Shown: positions 35,870 to 47,150 of the stretch, piece after piece
Position numbering within the stretch: position 1 is the first letter of the stretch
How the letters are laid out: the number at the start of each line of letters is the position of its first letter
Assembly (NCBI GenBank): GCA_018296165.2
Contig: JACKQL020000013.1
Location: forward strand, 372,001-436,000
DNA: 64,000 nt
Source of the DNA: Termitomyces sp. T153
Taxonomy: Eukaryota; Basidiomycota; Agaricomycetes; Agaricales; Lyophyllaceae
Direction of reading: 5' to 3'
The notes under the pieces: generated by a model
Told to the model about the DNA's origin: nothing
Database searches by the model: none
Seen by the model: the letters and a program-made list of their open reading frames with translations, nothing else
Translations under genes and position numbers: made by a program

Positions 35870-36990
35870 ATGTCCATTTTCCAGCGGACGAGCGCGTTGC
35901 GCGCGTGCAGCAATCATATACTCCTGGTGCGTGGCTTATTCTAGTGTGCGTAATGTGCTCACCAGCAGCGAAGAACCTGTAGGCAGCTACCCATCGGAAC
36001 ACGCCTGCTCGCTCTTTACTTCACCGTAACCTGTGGCGGAATACATCGACCCAAGCTTCATCGCCCAAGTCTTCTCCCAGCCCTTCATCGCCCAGGTCTC
36101 CTCCCAATCCTGATGCACTGCATCAGCTATCACTCAATCGTCAAGCAGCTCGTGCTGCGAAGAATAGGGCATTGCTCATGTATTCGTCTGCGGTCGTAAG
36201 TTTTATGATATCATGTGTTTCGATTCCCCCGAACTTCTTTAGATTATAATTGCTGTAGGTGCAAGCTATGCAGCAGTGCCACTTTACCGGATATTCTGTG
36301 CTGCAACTGGATTCGCTGGGACGCCCAAGGTTGGGACAGGACGCTTCGAGCCGGAGCGCCTTGTGCCAGTAGAGAACGCACGCCGAATCAAAGTCCATTT
36401 TAATGCAGACAGATCGGAACAGCTACCATGGAAGTTTACGCCTCAGCAGAAATTCATAAGTGTGCTTCCTGGCGAAACAAGTCTTGCGTTCTACACTGCA
36501 AAAAACCTTTCCTCGAAAGATATCATTGGAATTGCGACGTATAATGTCACTCCAGATCGAGTATGTAATTTCGGATCATAGTCCCAGACTACTCATGTTA
36601 ATGTGTCACATAGGTTGCTCCCTATTTTTCCAAGGTCGAGTGTTTTTGCTTTGAAGAACAGAGGCTTCTCGCAGGCGAAGAAGTAGATATGCCCCTTTTG
36701 TTCTTCATTGACAAAGATATTCTGGAAGATCCGGCTTGCAAGAATGTAGAAGACGTCGTTTTATCATACACGTTCTTCCGGTTCGTTCTTTTCCTGCATG
36801 TCAACTCTTCATCCGTTTTGAGTAACTTGAAATATACAGAGCACGAAGAAATGAGAGAGGTCAGTTGGAGCCCGATGCAGACGAGGATAGGGTGCAAGCA
36901 TCCCTCGGTTTCAGTGGGTACGAAAATGCGCCTAAAGCTGAAGTGCGTAACGTAGAGTCCGCAAAATCCCCGCCCTTGAGCAAAACGTAA
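35870..36990 (+). CDS. COX11: Cox11 copper chaperone for cytochrome c oxidase
   Basis: Inner-membrane protein that delivers copper to the CuB site of cytochrome oxidase subunit 1. The first exon MSIFQRTSALRACSNHILL splices at a phase-0 intron to AATHRNTPARSLLHRN, giving an Arg-rich, acid-free mitochondrial presequence. A Ser/Pro-rich linker and QAARAAKNRALLMYSSAV follow. The transmembrane segment is IIIAVGASYAAVPLYRIFCA, then IKVHFNADRSEQLPWKFTPQ, ETSLAFYTAKNLSSKDIIGI, the copper-binding Cys pair in KVECFCFEEQRLLAGEEV, and DMPLLFFIDKDI. The C-terminus ends PPLSKT. About 260 residues. The upstream start was chosen because no ATG lies in frame after the stop preceding exon 2. Confidence 0.9.
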
Positions 36991-37038
36991 TCCCATTAGA
37001 TTGATGTAGTAAATTATTTCTAGCTACTAATCCGCCGT

Positions 37039-40000
37039 TCATAATTGGCGTACTTGTAGACTTTCTATATTGTCTGCCTTGCCAAGAGTTGATTCTTGAG
37101 TGATTTTCCGCTTGATTTTTGGCCGAGGGCGCAAACGTGCAACTACTTCGGGGTCGGGAGCAATCACAACTTGGTCTGTAGCATCTGGCGCATAAAACTC
37201 ATCACTGTTGCGGTCTTGCTCAGACATTTGTTTCTTGGATCGCGACGTCCCCGCACGTGAAATCGTTTTCTTGCTCCGCCCTCTTGTTGATCTTGATGAG
37301 CCTTCTCGAGGCTGGCTTTTCGCAGCAGATTTTGCTTTTTTCCTAGCAGGCATGGTTTCAAGCTCTTCGTCCTCGGATTGGGACCGCGACGGAACGTTGC
37401 TGGAGCTTCTTCCTCGTTTTCGTCGAAAGTCGTCAACAATGTTCTGTAATCGTTTGCTCGTATATGCCTGGCGCTTCTTTGGTGCGAATGAGCCACTGCC
37501 AGCAGACATATCAAAGAACTCCGTCAAATTGCTCTGTTTATTCAACGCAGCAGCCTGCAAAGTATGTCTGAGTAACGGAACGTCCCGTCTGAAGTTGGCA
37601 TACCTGGCCACGTTTGTTTATCCTTTGTATAATTGGCAGGAGAATCTCGTCCACTTTCGCTTGACTCCAGCCCAATTCTTGATGGAAAAACCTAGGGGGG
37701 AAATCGCTTTCTGAATCTTGTACATGACTGTGAGTCTTAGACTCACGCGCGAAGGGCATCCAAGTCTGGCAACCCCCACTTAAAAGGCTCCTCCGAGCTA
37801 TCGACCGTGGGGTGATAGTAAGCGTCCCTCTTTAGAGCAAGTTGTCAGCAAGAGAATCTGCATAACGATTGAAGACTTACCACAGCCGGATTAGGCCAGT
37901 CTTCGGATAAAAAAAGATCTTTGAATCTCTTCTTCTAGATCAAGCGTCAGCATGCGTAATGTTCAAACAGATCTCAAACTTACAAACCGCTTGCGAAACT
38001 TCGACTTATTGTCCTCCTCCTTGTCCTTCCCTGATTGGACCTTTATCCACCACTCTCTGAATCTGATAAGACCATCTTCTCCAGGGAATTCCTTCAAGAG
38101 TTCCATCGCTACGACAGGTCCGACACCAGGAAGTCCATCTGTGTAGTCACTTCCCAAAAGATACGCCAAGCGAATCAATGTGTCGCGTTCCAAACCGAGA
38201 TCACGACTAAGATCGCTGAGCAAAAAACACTCCACCGTTTTTGACTGATTGAACATGTTCTTGAAGACGCGGTGGGCGCCAAATAGAAATATATCGGAGT
38301 CGTCTGTAATTACGCCGTCGACTAGCCCTAGTGACACTAGCTCAGCGCATTGCGCTTCAGCTTCCATAGGTGCGGTAATATATGGTATGCCAAAAAGCCG
38401 TAACATCATCTGTGTGAACAAAGGAAGTAGACCGAATGAAACAAATAATGAACGTTTGTACCATGATTTGAGATACCATCTGTTGGGTGATGTCTTCAGA
38501 GTCACGCATGGCGGCTTTTCGCTGTTGATTCAAGAACTTGATCTCTTCGTCGAGCTCGCGGCGAGCATCCTCGATATTCTTGCCTTTCACTTGGGATATA
38601 AATCGCGCATAATCACCCTCCTCTGCATCGGGATCCATTTCTTTAGCAGCATCAAAGTCCTGTACTGGGGAACTTGGCCTGCCTGATGGGATAGCGAGCA
38701 ATTCATGAGAGGGTGATGGAGAACGAGACCAGGGAATGATTTCTACATCATCATCCTCGGACGAAAGAGTGAATAAAGGTCCCGTAGTCCCTTCATGGTC
38801 TCCCGGGCTGGCCTCCAATATGTCTTTTGACAAGGAAGATAGTGGGGGGGATTCACTCTGAAGGGTTAGCTCAGCGTTGACAACCCGAATCGGACCAACA
38901 ACCTCAGGTACAGGATGAGGGTTAGAATTATCCTCAAGTTCTGCATCTATCGGTTCAAGAAACTCCGTGTTTTCCACTACCGTTTGTGAAATCGATACCT
39001 GAGTTTCTATGTTATTATCGTTATCCTTGGTCAACTCCGCAGAAGGGGGGATAACCTCTTCGAGGTCGTCGGAATCCGAGTCGGGATCCATCGTCTCAGA
39101 AGCTGCCGGCGGTTCCTGTAATGTGTAAGATACTGCAGACTCAGGGGTCGAACTGTCCCGCAATACATCCACCGGTATGTGGTCAAGACCTGATTTAAGC
39201 CGTTCTATGATAGATGTCACGTTATGCGGGCTTTGAGGATTATGCAAGGGTTCGTTGGACTGGGAGAGTCGGGCAGCAGTATCAGTGTGAGATGATGATG
39301 AAGAAAGAAGTGTAGGTCGCCCAAAGATTGACGTTTGTTTCTTTTGACTCTGCATGGTAAAAATGGGCGGTCGAGTAGGCCCAGCATTTGCAATTGACAA
39401 AGCAGTCTCGAGCCTAGAAGGAGACTCAAACACAAGGTCATCATCATTGGAATCAGGAGATGGTGATTTCTGGAGGTGCTTCGTCAACGGGGCAAGAGTT
39501 GCCGGTAGCTTTGAAGATGATGCTTCACTGGGAGGGGGCCCAGACCTAGGCTTGTTGGGGGTATATGCTTGCTCAAGAGATTCTTGAATAGCAATCGCAA
39601 GCAAATCATCATCGTAGTCATCTTCTCCACCATCACCATAGCGTCGATCTGGCGGTATGTCCTGAAGAAGTTCTTCATCATCCTCCAAATCGAACAAAGG
39701 TTTTTTCGCCGTCTCCTTCCGGTCAATCCGGCGTGTTGATGCTGAATGCTGCTGGCTTGACCTATTCCCTATCGCAGACAGAGCCATTGACCGCTGATAT
39801 TCACGAAGGTCTGGATCGGGAGCAGCAGGCACTGATCTGCAGGATCGGTTGGTGCACAAAGTATGCAGACTTTTGATAAGCCCTTACATTGGAATCTCTT
39901 CCATATCATCATCGCTATCATCCTGGACAACTTCTGTGTCGTCTTGATCGATCTCTATAGGTTTCTGCTTTGTTCCATCATCCCGTATTCCCAAAATCCA

Positions 40001-41139
40001 ACCTCCGCTTTCTCCTTCATTCTTCATCAACACATATTCTTTATTCCGTTCACTTGCAATGCGGACTGGAATAGAAATATGCGCGCTTCCAATGGTGTCT
40101 GTTGTCACCAATAGCTGCTGCGTTAACGTATTGCGCTGCTGAAGATTCTTTATCTGTTGCTTCGAAAAGTCCATGGGAGTAGGCGCGTTTCGTAGCATCT
40201 TCTGTAGTCGTGCATATGAAGTTTGACGCGACTTGAGACGCAAGTCTCCCACAATCTCATACTGAACCTCAGTAGGGAGTTCACGAAATGCAGGCGATGT
40301 CACATCAAAATCCTCAGGACGCATCTCCTCGATGAACGCCCGAAGCTCGTCCTCAGTAGCAAGACGCGGATCGGGCGCCGCACTTCGAGTGGCCTTGGCG
40401 ACTGCCGCCTCCATATCGACATCAGGAAGTTTATACGGATCGTGATCATAAAATTTGGGTTTCTTAGACGACGACGAAGGAGTAGGAGGCTGCTTTCTGG
40501 GAGAGGCTTTGGGGGCAGTAGACTCGATATCCTCAAGATACACAGTATCATCATCCAAGGCGGGCGTCTTTCCTTTCCGCTTTGTGCTACAAAGAACAGA
40601 ACATCAATTCAAATGCACGTGTGTCCTAGGCAAGTGATTTCTCACCTAACATCAGCATGATTGAGAGCTTCACGCCTCATCTGGGCCGCAAGTAATTTTT
40701 CAGCGAGTTTAGTATGACTGGCAGCGGCCCCGCTTTTCTTCTCTCTCCTCTCTCTCTGCAACAATCTCTACATCAGGAACTCACAAACACAACGCAGAAT
40801 GAATGAATGCATACAAGTGTAGTTTTCTTCAAAACTGGTGCTCCACCATCAAATACGAAGACCGGCTTGATACCATAGAACAATAATTTAGAAATTCGGC
40901 GCAGAAAACCAAGAACATGAGCATTAACAAGGACACGTCCATCCTTGTCTCTCATAGTCGCCTGAAATTGGTATAGCCAGATACTTGAATCAATAGCCAT
41001 AATTTTCCCTTCAACAGTCTCCAGTCTATATAATGCAATTTCGATATATCAATTCGAATGAAGTCTACAAAGCCAAAATGACCAACAGCACCGGTCGTCC
41101 TACTGGCGTCAGAAGACTCCATAGGGACTTCACACCCAT
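37039..41139 (-). CDS. RAD2: Rad2/XPG nucleotide-excision-repair endonuclease
   Basis: Structure-specific 3' endonuclease of nucleotide excision repair. XPG-N: MGVKSLWSLLTPVGRPVLL (first exon), then MAIDSSIWLYQFQ, FLRRISKLLFYGIKPVFVFD and GGAPVLKK. A long acidic spacer follows, typical of Rad2, with DPRLATEDELRAFIEEMRPE and PTEVQYEIVGDLRLKSRQT. It includes DDLLAIAIQESLEQAY, a good ubiquitin-interacting motif. XPG-I is intact: LFGIPYITAPMEAEAQCAEL, DGVITDDSDIFLFGAHRVF and LIRLAYLLGSDYTDGLPGVG, with the catalytic acidic residues present. The C-terminus is basic, with a nuclear-localisation-like RPRPKIKRKI. More than 1,100 residues. A PCNA-box-like LTEFFDMSAG segment follows the nuclease core. 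Confidence 0.93.
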
Positions 41140-41321
41140 TGAATGCAACCACCATTCGAATTCAAGCGATACTCATACAAGTGCAGGAAACAAACAAAAA
41201 AAGAGTGAAATGAGATCAAGTCCATGTGATAATTACGTAAGATCCAATAATAATGGCATGGAAATATCGTGAGCAGAGAGGTATCGAAAGAGTCTAAGTA
41301 TATAAATAGTCCCGTTTATCC
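41140..41321. other. RAD2 promoter region and CAF120-like 3' flank
   Basis: About 180 bp between the RAD2 start (41139, minus) and the stop of the next minus-strand gene upstream (41322). No gene seen. Confidence 0.3.
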
Positions 41322-44300
41322 CTAAGGTTTTGGACTCTCAGCGCGAAGCGAGTGTCCACCACTGTCGATCTGACGCGCCAAAGGAGAGCTTCGGCGAGCC
41401 GGAGAGCTATTTCTCGAGCCTGAATTTTGACCACTGATTGCAGCAGGAGGGGCGAGGCCAGCATCATTCATGTTTGGCGGGAATCGTGCGTCAAAAGCGG
41501 ACATCCCAGTCATCTGCATACCTATAGAAGGCGCCATTGGCATCTGTCCCATCATAGGCATGCCCATCATCGACATACGCGGGTCAAACCCCATATTCCC
41601 CGGCATTCCAGCCATGTTGGGATTGAGAGGTTGTGTTCCTGCAGCACCATCGCCACCCACTTGTGATCCAGCCACCGAAAACGCCATCATCGCCTGCTGA
41701 TACGCCTGAGCGGCTTGCTGAGCAGCAAAGAAATGCTGAGGGTTAAAGCCTGGCATCATTCCGGGGTACCCCATCTGGCCCGTCATCATAGGCGCCATCC
41801 CTCCTCCCGTCATCATCGGATTCATACCGCCTCCAGTCATCATAGGGTTCATACCCATCATCGGGTTCATCATCATCATCGGGTTCATTCCAAACCCAGG
41901 GAATTGTCCACCGTACATCGAACCACCTTGCTGCATCTGGTCAAGCTGTTGTCGTTGATGCTCATCAAAACGACGCTGCCTATCCTCAGCCAAGCGTTTT
42001 TCTCTTTCACGCTCCGTCAGAGCCGCACCAACACCTCCTTCCCGTTTTCTTTCTCTTTCATGTGCAGTAATCGCACCAAGAAGACCCATCTGCGGCGGAG
42101 GCGGCTTATTTGGAACATTGATAAGTGATGCACCTGATTCTCGAGCCAACTCCTCTTGTCGTTTCGCAGATCGGTCCTGTTTATCTTGTATGCCAGCCGA
42201 AAGAAGCCCTTGGGGCGTGAATGCCTTGGTCATGGACTCTGCTGGCTCCAGCTGAACGAATGTATCATTGCGAGGCGGGTCATTTCGATGAGGTTCAGTA
42301 GTCGCTGTGCGTCCAGGATCGAGGGCCTGACTCCACAAATTCTGACGAGCTACGCCAGGTTGAGGGAACTCGGCTTGCGTGCGAATTTGAGTGCCATCTG
42401 ATAACATACGGGGCGGCGTTGCCCCGGCTACCGAGTATTGATCTGCCGTGCGTCGAGGCGGGTTAAGATCTTCCTCTAGATATATACATATTAATTCATC
42501 ATATACAACTGGAGGTTAGAACTGTCAAACTCACGATAACTGTTCCCCGGAACCTGAGGTAGAGATCGAAGAGGTCTCAAATGTGAATATGATTCTCCCG
42601 TCTGCTCGCCGGGCTGTTGTCGTTGTTGAAGAGAGTTGGAAGATGACGCAAAGCCAGTACTCTGTTTCTTCGTTAAAGACGGTTCTGTATCAGAATCGGC
42701 GTCATCGTCATCTTCATCTTCCTCTTCCTCCTCTTCTTCCTCTTCTTCACTGCTTTCATTCCACGAACTAGACGCCTGAGACTTTCGCTTTCCATTCACA
42801 CGTCCTGGTTTGTGAGTAGCAATCTGATGGGCGGCTTGCTGAGCCTGGGCCTTGGCCTTCCTTTCCGCAGCCTGTTTCGAGGGCGCAAAAGACGACTTGT
42901 ACTGTGTAGCATGGTCATTAACCGTAGGCGAAGGAGTCTTCTGTATATGCAACGGCTCAACGCTGGCTTTCGGTGGCGATGAAGATTTGTCATCCACAGA
43001 GAGATACGACAAGGCCGCTAGGGCGTCGAGGTCAGCCTCTGATGAAGCGGATGGCTGAACATGCGTCAATTCCATCTTGGCCTGCGATGGAGTTTCGTGC
43101 TGTTCTTCGCTATGAACGTCTTCTTCTTCGGTAAATTGATGGGAAGAAATGCTGTCCGCCGCGTTATAAGGACGTGTCGTCGCTTGTGCACGTGCCCCTG
43201 AAGGCTTACGTCCGAGCCCCTGACGCGAGGGGCTGGAGTGATCAGCCGAGACAACAGCCGGCATGGTCGAAGCCTTGTTTGGAACGGGAGATCTCTCAAT
43301 GAATGCCATCGGGGTGTTTTGGCGGACTGGTTGGTCCCTAGTCCGATTTGAAGCAACTCCAGGTGGTGTGGGGGGGTCGGACGAGGCAGACTGGGAAAGG
43401 CTCTCGTCGGATCCAGAGTCGGTCTGTTCGATGATTGTCGTTGGGACGCGTCGGTGGACTGGAAGGTCGTCAGAGTGTTGTTGCATGTAGAACAATGCCC
43501 CGGCCTCGCTCAAGAGATTGTTACTGTCCTCCGACTTGAGAGCCGGGGGGGCGTGGTCCAGAGAAATTCGTCCGTCGTGACTTTTGATGGTACCCAGAGA
43601 ACTTCGATCAAGACTTTTGATAGTACCGTGCGGGGAGTATGGAGATTTCAGAGTGGGTTGAGGTACTACGATGGAATGAGGGGATGTGAGGATTGAAGCA
43701 CGATCGGTCACATCCATGCTGTGTCGTGGTGATTCGTCGTCTTCGCTGAGAATGGAATGGGGAGAGGTAAGTACCGATACACTCCTTTTGGGAACTGTCA
43801 CGAGAGTAGACGCGGATCCCAGTGAAGACGCAGGCGGAGATACTGGGACCGGAGGCGACGAGACAGTATACGAAGGAGGTGACTGTTGCGCAGTTGCAGA
43901 CAATGCACGCGAGGCTTCTGTTCCAGGCAAGACGGCATGCGCATCAGTCTGCGACTTGCTAAGAACGGAGGTAGTCGAATCGACTCTGGAAGAACCTCTG
44001 GTGTTAGTTTGCGTATCAAGACTGCGTCGTCCCGACACCGAGCCAACAATGGAGGGAGACCGGGCCGACGATTCCACTAGCGGGGGCTCAGTAGGCTCCT
44101 GACTGGCCTTTGTCTGCCCAAGATAGCTGCTTTGTGTCGACGGCACCTGTGGCGCAGCGTACGTGTCAGGCTCGGATTGCCTTCTGACGGGCGACAATGG
44201 TTTTTCTTCTTCAGGCGGGGTGGTGCCGCTGAAACTCAGCGGAGGCAGCTGGAAGTTGGCGCCATCGGACTGCGGCTTGTCCACGGCGGGATTGCCGATG

Positions 44301-46221
44301 GGCGGCAGCGTGGGCGGTTTGTCGGCCGCGATCCGGGGAGCGGGGATGGCCTCATGTCCGCGCATCCGATCGAGAAGAATGCCGATCAAACGCGACCGGA
44401 TGGAAGAGGTCGATTCGTCACGGGGATCGAGTGTTTCGGCCAGTTCGCGCGCAAGAAACAGAAGCTGGAAATTTGCAGTCAGCAAGTGAAGGCCCATCAC
44501 AGGAAAACATACGTCTTTGCTCGGTCCTACAGGGTAAGCAAACATAAGAGACGCAGGATCCCGGGGGTCCCATGTCCAGCAGTCAGGGCGTCCGTACATC
44601 TCAAATGCATCGTGTATCGCTGCCGAGGGATGGCGTTGAAACGTGATCCATTCCAAATGTCACAATATACTGACCGATTATCCACTTCAACATTTCCTCT
44701 GGCTGCCCGACACCAGCTTCAGAATCGGGCATAACCAGCACCCAGCCCTCGCAGTCCTTCATCCCTGCAGCCAGTTCTTCATCCCCAAATGTTCCTTCAA
44801 CCTTGATCAACGTACTCCGGCTGATGAGCTCAGGCCGCTCAGGATACACTGCAAACGCTTGCGTGATGTTTTTGAATGTCAATAAAGCCTTTTTTCTGTC
44901 CTTCGGCCTTGTCGACGCGTACATCGAGACGATGGGTTTCATAGGTAATGCAGGAGCATTGTCGCGCGCAAACAAGTTAGAAATTCGTTTCTTCCTTGGA
45001 AGGGATGCGTTCGGAGTGGGAACGCCTCCGATGCCTCCTTCGTTGGGTCCTGGACGGTCTGCATGGCTGCTCTCAGCCCCGGCGCTAATGACCATCCACA
45101 TGCGCTTCCAATCAGTCTGGCCTGCGATACGGATACGGACCCAGCCTTCCAGCCGTCCACGTAAGAGTGTCGAAGGCGCATTAGGATCTAAGAAAAAAAA
45201 AACCATGAACAAACGAAGGCAAGGTGGGGATGCTCCTCACTCTTCAACGTTATCCGGAGCAGATGCGCTGTATAGATCTCTTCAAGACGGGACTTTTCCC
45301 AAGAAGAGAGCCGCAAAGCAGATACCCACGATTTCAGCGTGAACGGATCAGGGCACGAAAACAACAGGATGTTGGATCCCCCAGTCGTAAGCGCAAAAAC
45401 ATTCGAGTACTTTTGGTTCTCTGGAGTCGTGACGGCACCAATGAGCTGGATGAACTACGTATGTAGGAGGGAATTCAGTCCACGGCCATCAGGAACTCCG
45501 TAGTACTTACCGCATCGGTCGTATTTACGTATAAAGGAGGGACTTCCTTTCCCTGTCTACTAGCCTCCTGGACTTGGGCCATGTCCCAGATGCTGAGCGT
45601 CGTCCCGCCCAATTGGGCCCAAACCCCGAACCAGACCTCTCCATGCGGCTGCTTTTCCGTGGGCCGACGTTCGATTCGGCGAACAAGCGGTCCAGAGAAA
45701 TAGATCTTGTGTGCATGAGCGCTGGTTAGCTGGACCACTGACCGGATTTCGGGGTGAAGTGGCTGGGGGGCGGCCGGAGGTTGGGGCTGGGGTTGGGGCG
45801 GAGGCGGGGGCTGTTGAGGCGGCGATTGGGGCTGATTAGTCCTCTTTACCGATGGAGTGCGCGCAGGAGAGGCCTGCGGTGCCGATGGGTTCATCGCTGG
45901 TTGTTGTTGTGTCGAGGCTGCTGGCGCCACGACGTGGGCAGCTGGTGCGGTTCCATTGCTGGCCCCCATGGAATTCGTCCGCAGATGACCCCTGTTGCGA
46001 AATGAAAAGAAGGACGAAGTCCGCGAGTGACCGTGGTCCTGTAGTGGTGGTCTTGCTTGTGGAGTGGATGTGTTGTTTATTAGCATTGTAAACTCAGTCG
46101 AACTAGGCGTTGCTGCAACCTGGCCTGCAGATGCTGGTCGTTCGTGATGGGCAGAAGATGGCTTTGTGCCGGGCCAGCCTGCTCCCGATTCCTGTGCTGA
46201 TGATGGGAAGACTCCGTTCAT
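41322..46221 (-). CDS. Caf120/Skg3-like PH-domain protein
   Basis: Large (more than 1,300 residues) PH-domain protein resembling fungal Caf120/Skg3; yeast Caf120 associates with Ccr4-Not, while Skg3 is a bud-neck protein. Seen: a disordered Ser/Pro/Gln N-terminus, then SAHAHKIYFSGPLVRRIERR, WFGVWAQLGGTTLSIWDMAQ, a PH-like stretch FALTTGGSNILLFSCPDPFT and SWVSALRLSSWEKSRLEEIY. A second conserved region has LRGRLEGWVRIRIAGQTDWK, LTFKNITQAFAVYPERPELI, LIKVEGTFG, HDAFEMYGRPDCWTWDPRDP and FLARELAETLDPRDESTSSI. The C-terminal half is low complexity: a Glu/Asp run, an ER/EK-rich helix (TAHERERKREG) and Met/Gly repeats (GGGMNPMMTGGGM). Exact orthology with Caf120 or Skg3 is not resolved. Confidence 0.8.
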
Positions 46222-46517
46222 GGCCTCTTACGGCAAGTTTTTACTCGATACAAACGATCTACTAAGGCTTCTGAAAGCCGCTGGACGTGGCACTGCTCTG
46301 GACTGCGAGAATAGCATACTATACCATGTTACCTTACGCATAGCAGCATGGCGCAGCTGGAAGCGCGCGGGGCCCATACTTTCGCTGTAACCCCGAGGTC
46401 ACTTGATCGAAACAAGTTGCTGCTATATTTTTGGCACCATCTGCGCTCTCCTAAAAATGTACTAATTATCTATTCCTCGTCTACTGACCCTACTCGTGCC
46501 TGGAGAACGGACAGGTA
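46222..46517. promoter_or_regulatory. CAF120-like upstream region
   Basis: About 296 bp between the CAF120-like start (46221, minus) and the NDUFB8-like stop (46518, minus). No gene seen. Confidence 0.3.
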
Positions 46518-47022
46518 TCACTGTCGGAGATGAGGCCAATAATTGCAAAAATGACGGACCTTGTTCTCGTCCAGGCCCCCGAGCTCAGTCACGAGCCCGC
46601 CATATGGGTACTGGCGACGGAGCGCAGGCGGGTCTTGCAGCAGGCCGTATCTGACCAGGCAGCCAAAGCCCACAAAGGCAGAGACGGCGATGAGGAAGTG
46701 TGTGGCGGCGGTCGAGGGGGCGACGGGGGGGATATCGGGTCCCCACATGGACAGGACTTCCTCCTCTTCATGCAGCTGTATTTGGGACAATGAGTGTGTG
46801 AAGCTGGTGCTGGGGAGAAGGCAAGCGTACTGCATCGCCAAAGTTGCGGCGCATGAGGGGGTCCTGCCAGCCATACGGCGTCAGACGCTGTCTGGAGACA
46901 AAGGGGAGCTGGGGATAGCCGTCGAGCTGGGGGTCCGGCTCGTGCTTGGCGGCGGTGGAGGCGCAGCGAGAAAGCAGGCGGGGGCGCGCGGCTGCACGGC
47001 GGAGGGCGAGGGCGAGCGACAT
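46518..47022 (-). CDS. NDUFB8/ASHI-like subunit of mitochondrial complex I
   Basis: Accessory subunit of respiratory complex I. MSLALALRRAAARPRLLSRC is an Arg-rich mitochondrial presequence. Then come DPQLDGYPQLPFVSRQRLTP, YGWQDPLMRRNFGDA and, after one intron, LHEEEEVLSMWGPDIPPV, a single transmembrane segment (THFLIAVSAFVGFGCLVRYG), PALRRQYPYGGLVTELGG and LDENK. About 145 residues. A 39-nt GT-AG candidate just before the stop would not change frame or stop codon, so the last dozen residues are uncertain. Confidence 0.85.
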
Positions 47023-47150
47023 GCGAGGCCGGGAGTCGGAATCGGAATCGGAGGACAGCGGCGAACGCGGGCACGTGGCTGATCAAATTCGCACGCGACC
47101 CTCATTCGCGGCCATCATGAGAGATTGTGCGGACGGGCCCACAGCGAGCC
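47023..47150. promoter_or_regulatory. 128-bp divergent promoter, NDUFB8 / methyltransferase
   Basis: Head-to-head starts at 47022 (minus) and 47151 (plus). The GC-rich spacer must carry both promoters. Confidence 0.45.

Noticed and set aside
43686..44734. Long plus-strand open frames opposite the CAF120-like gene
   Set aside because: They are antisense shadows of a GC-rich, Ser-rich coding exon and have no family features.
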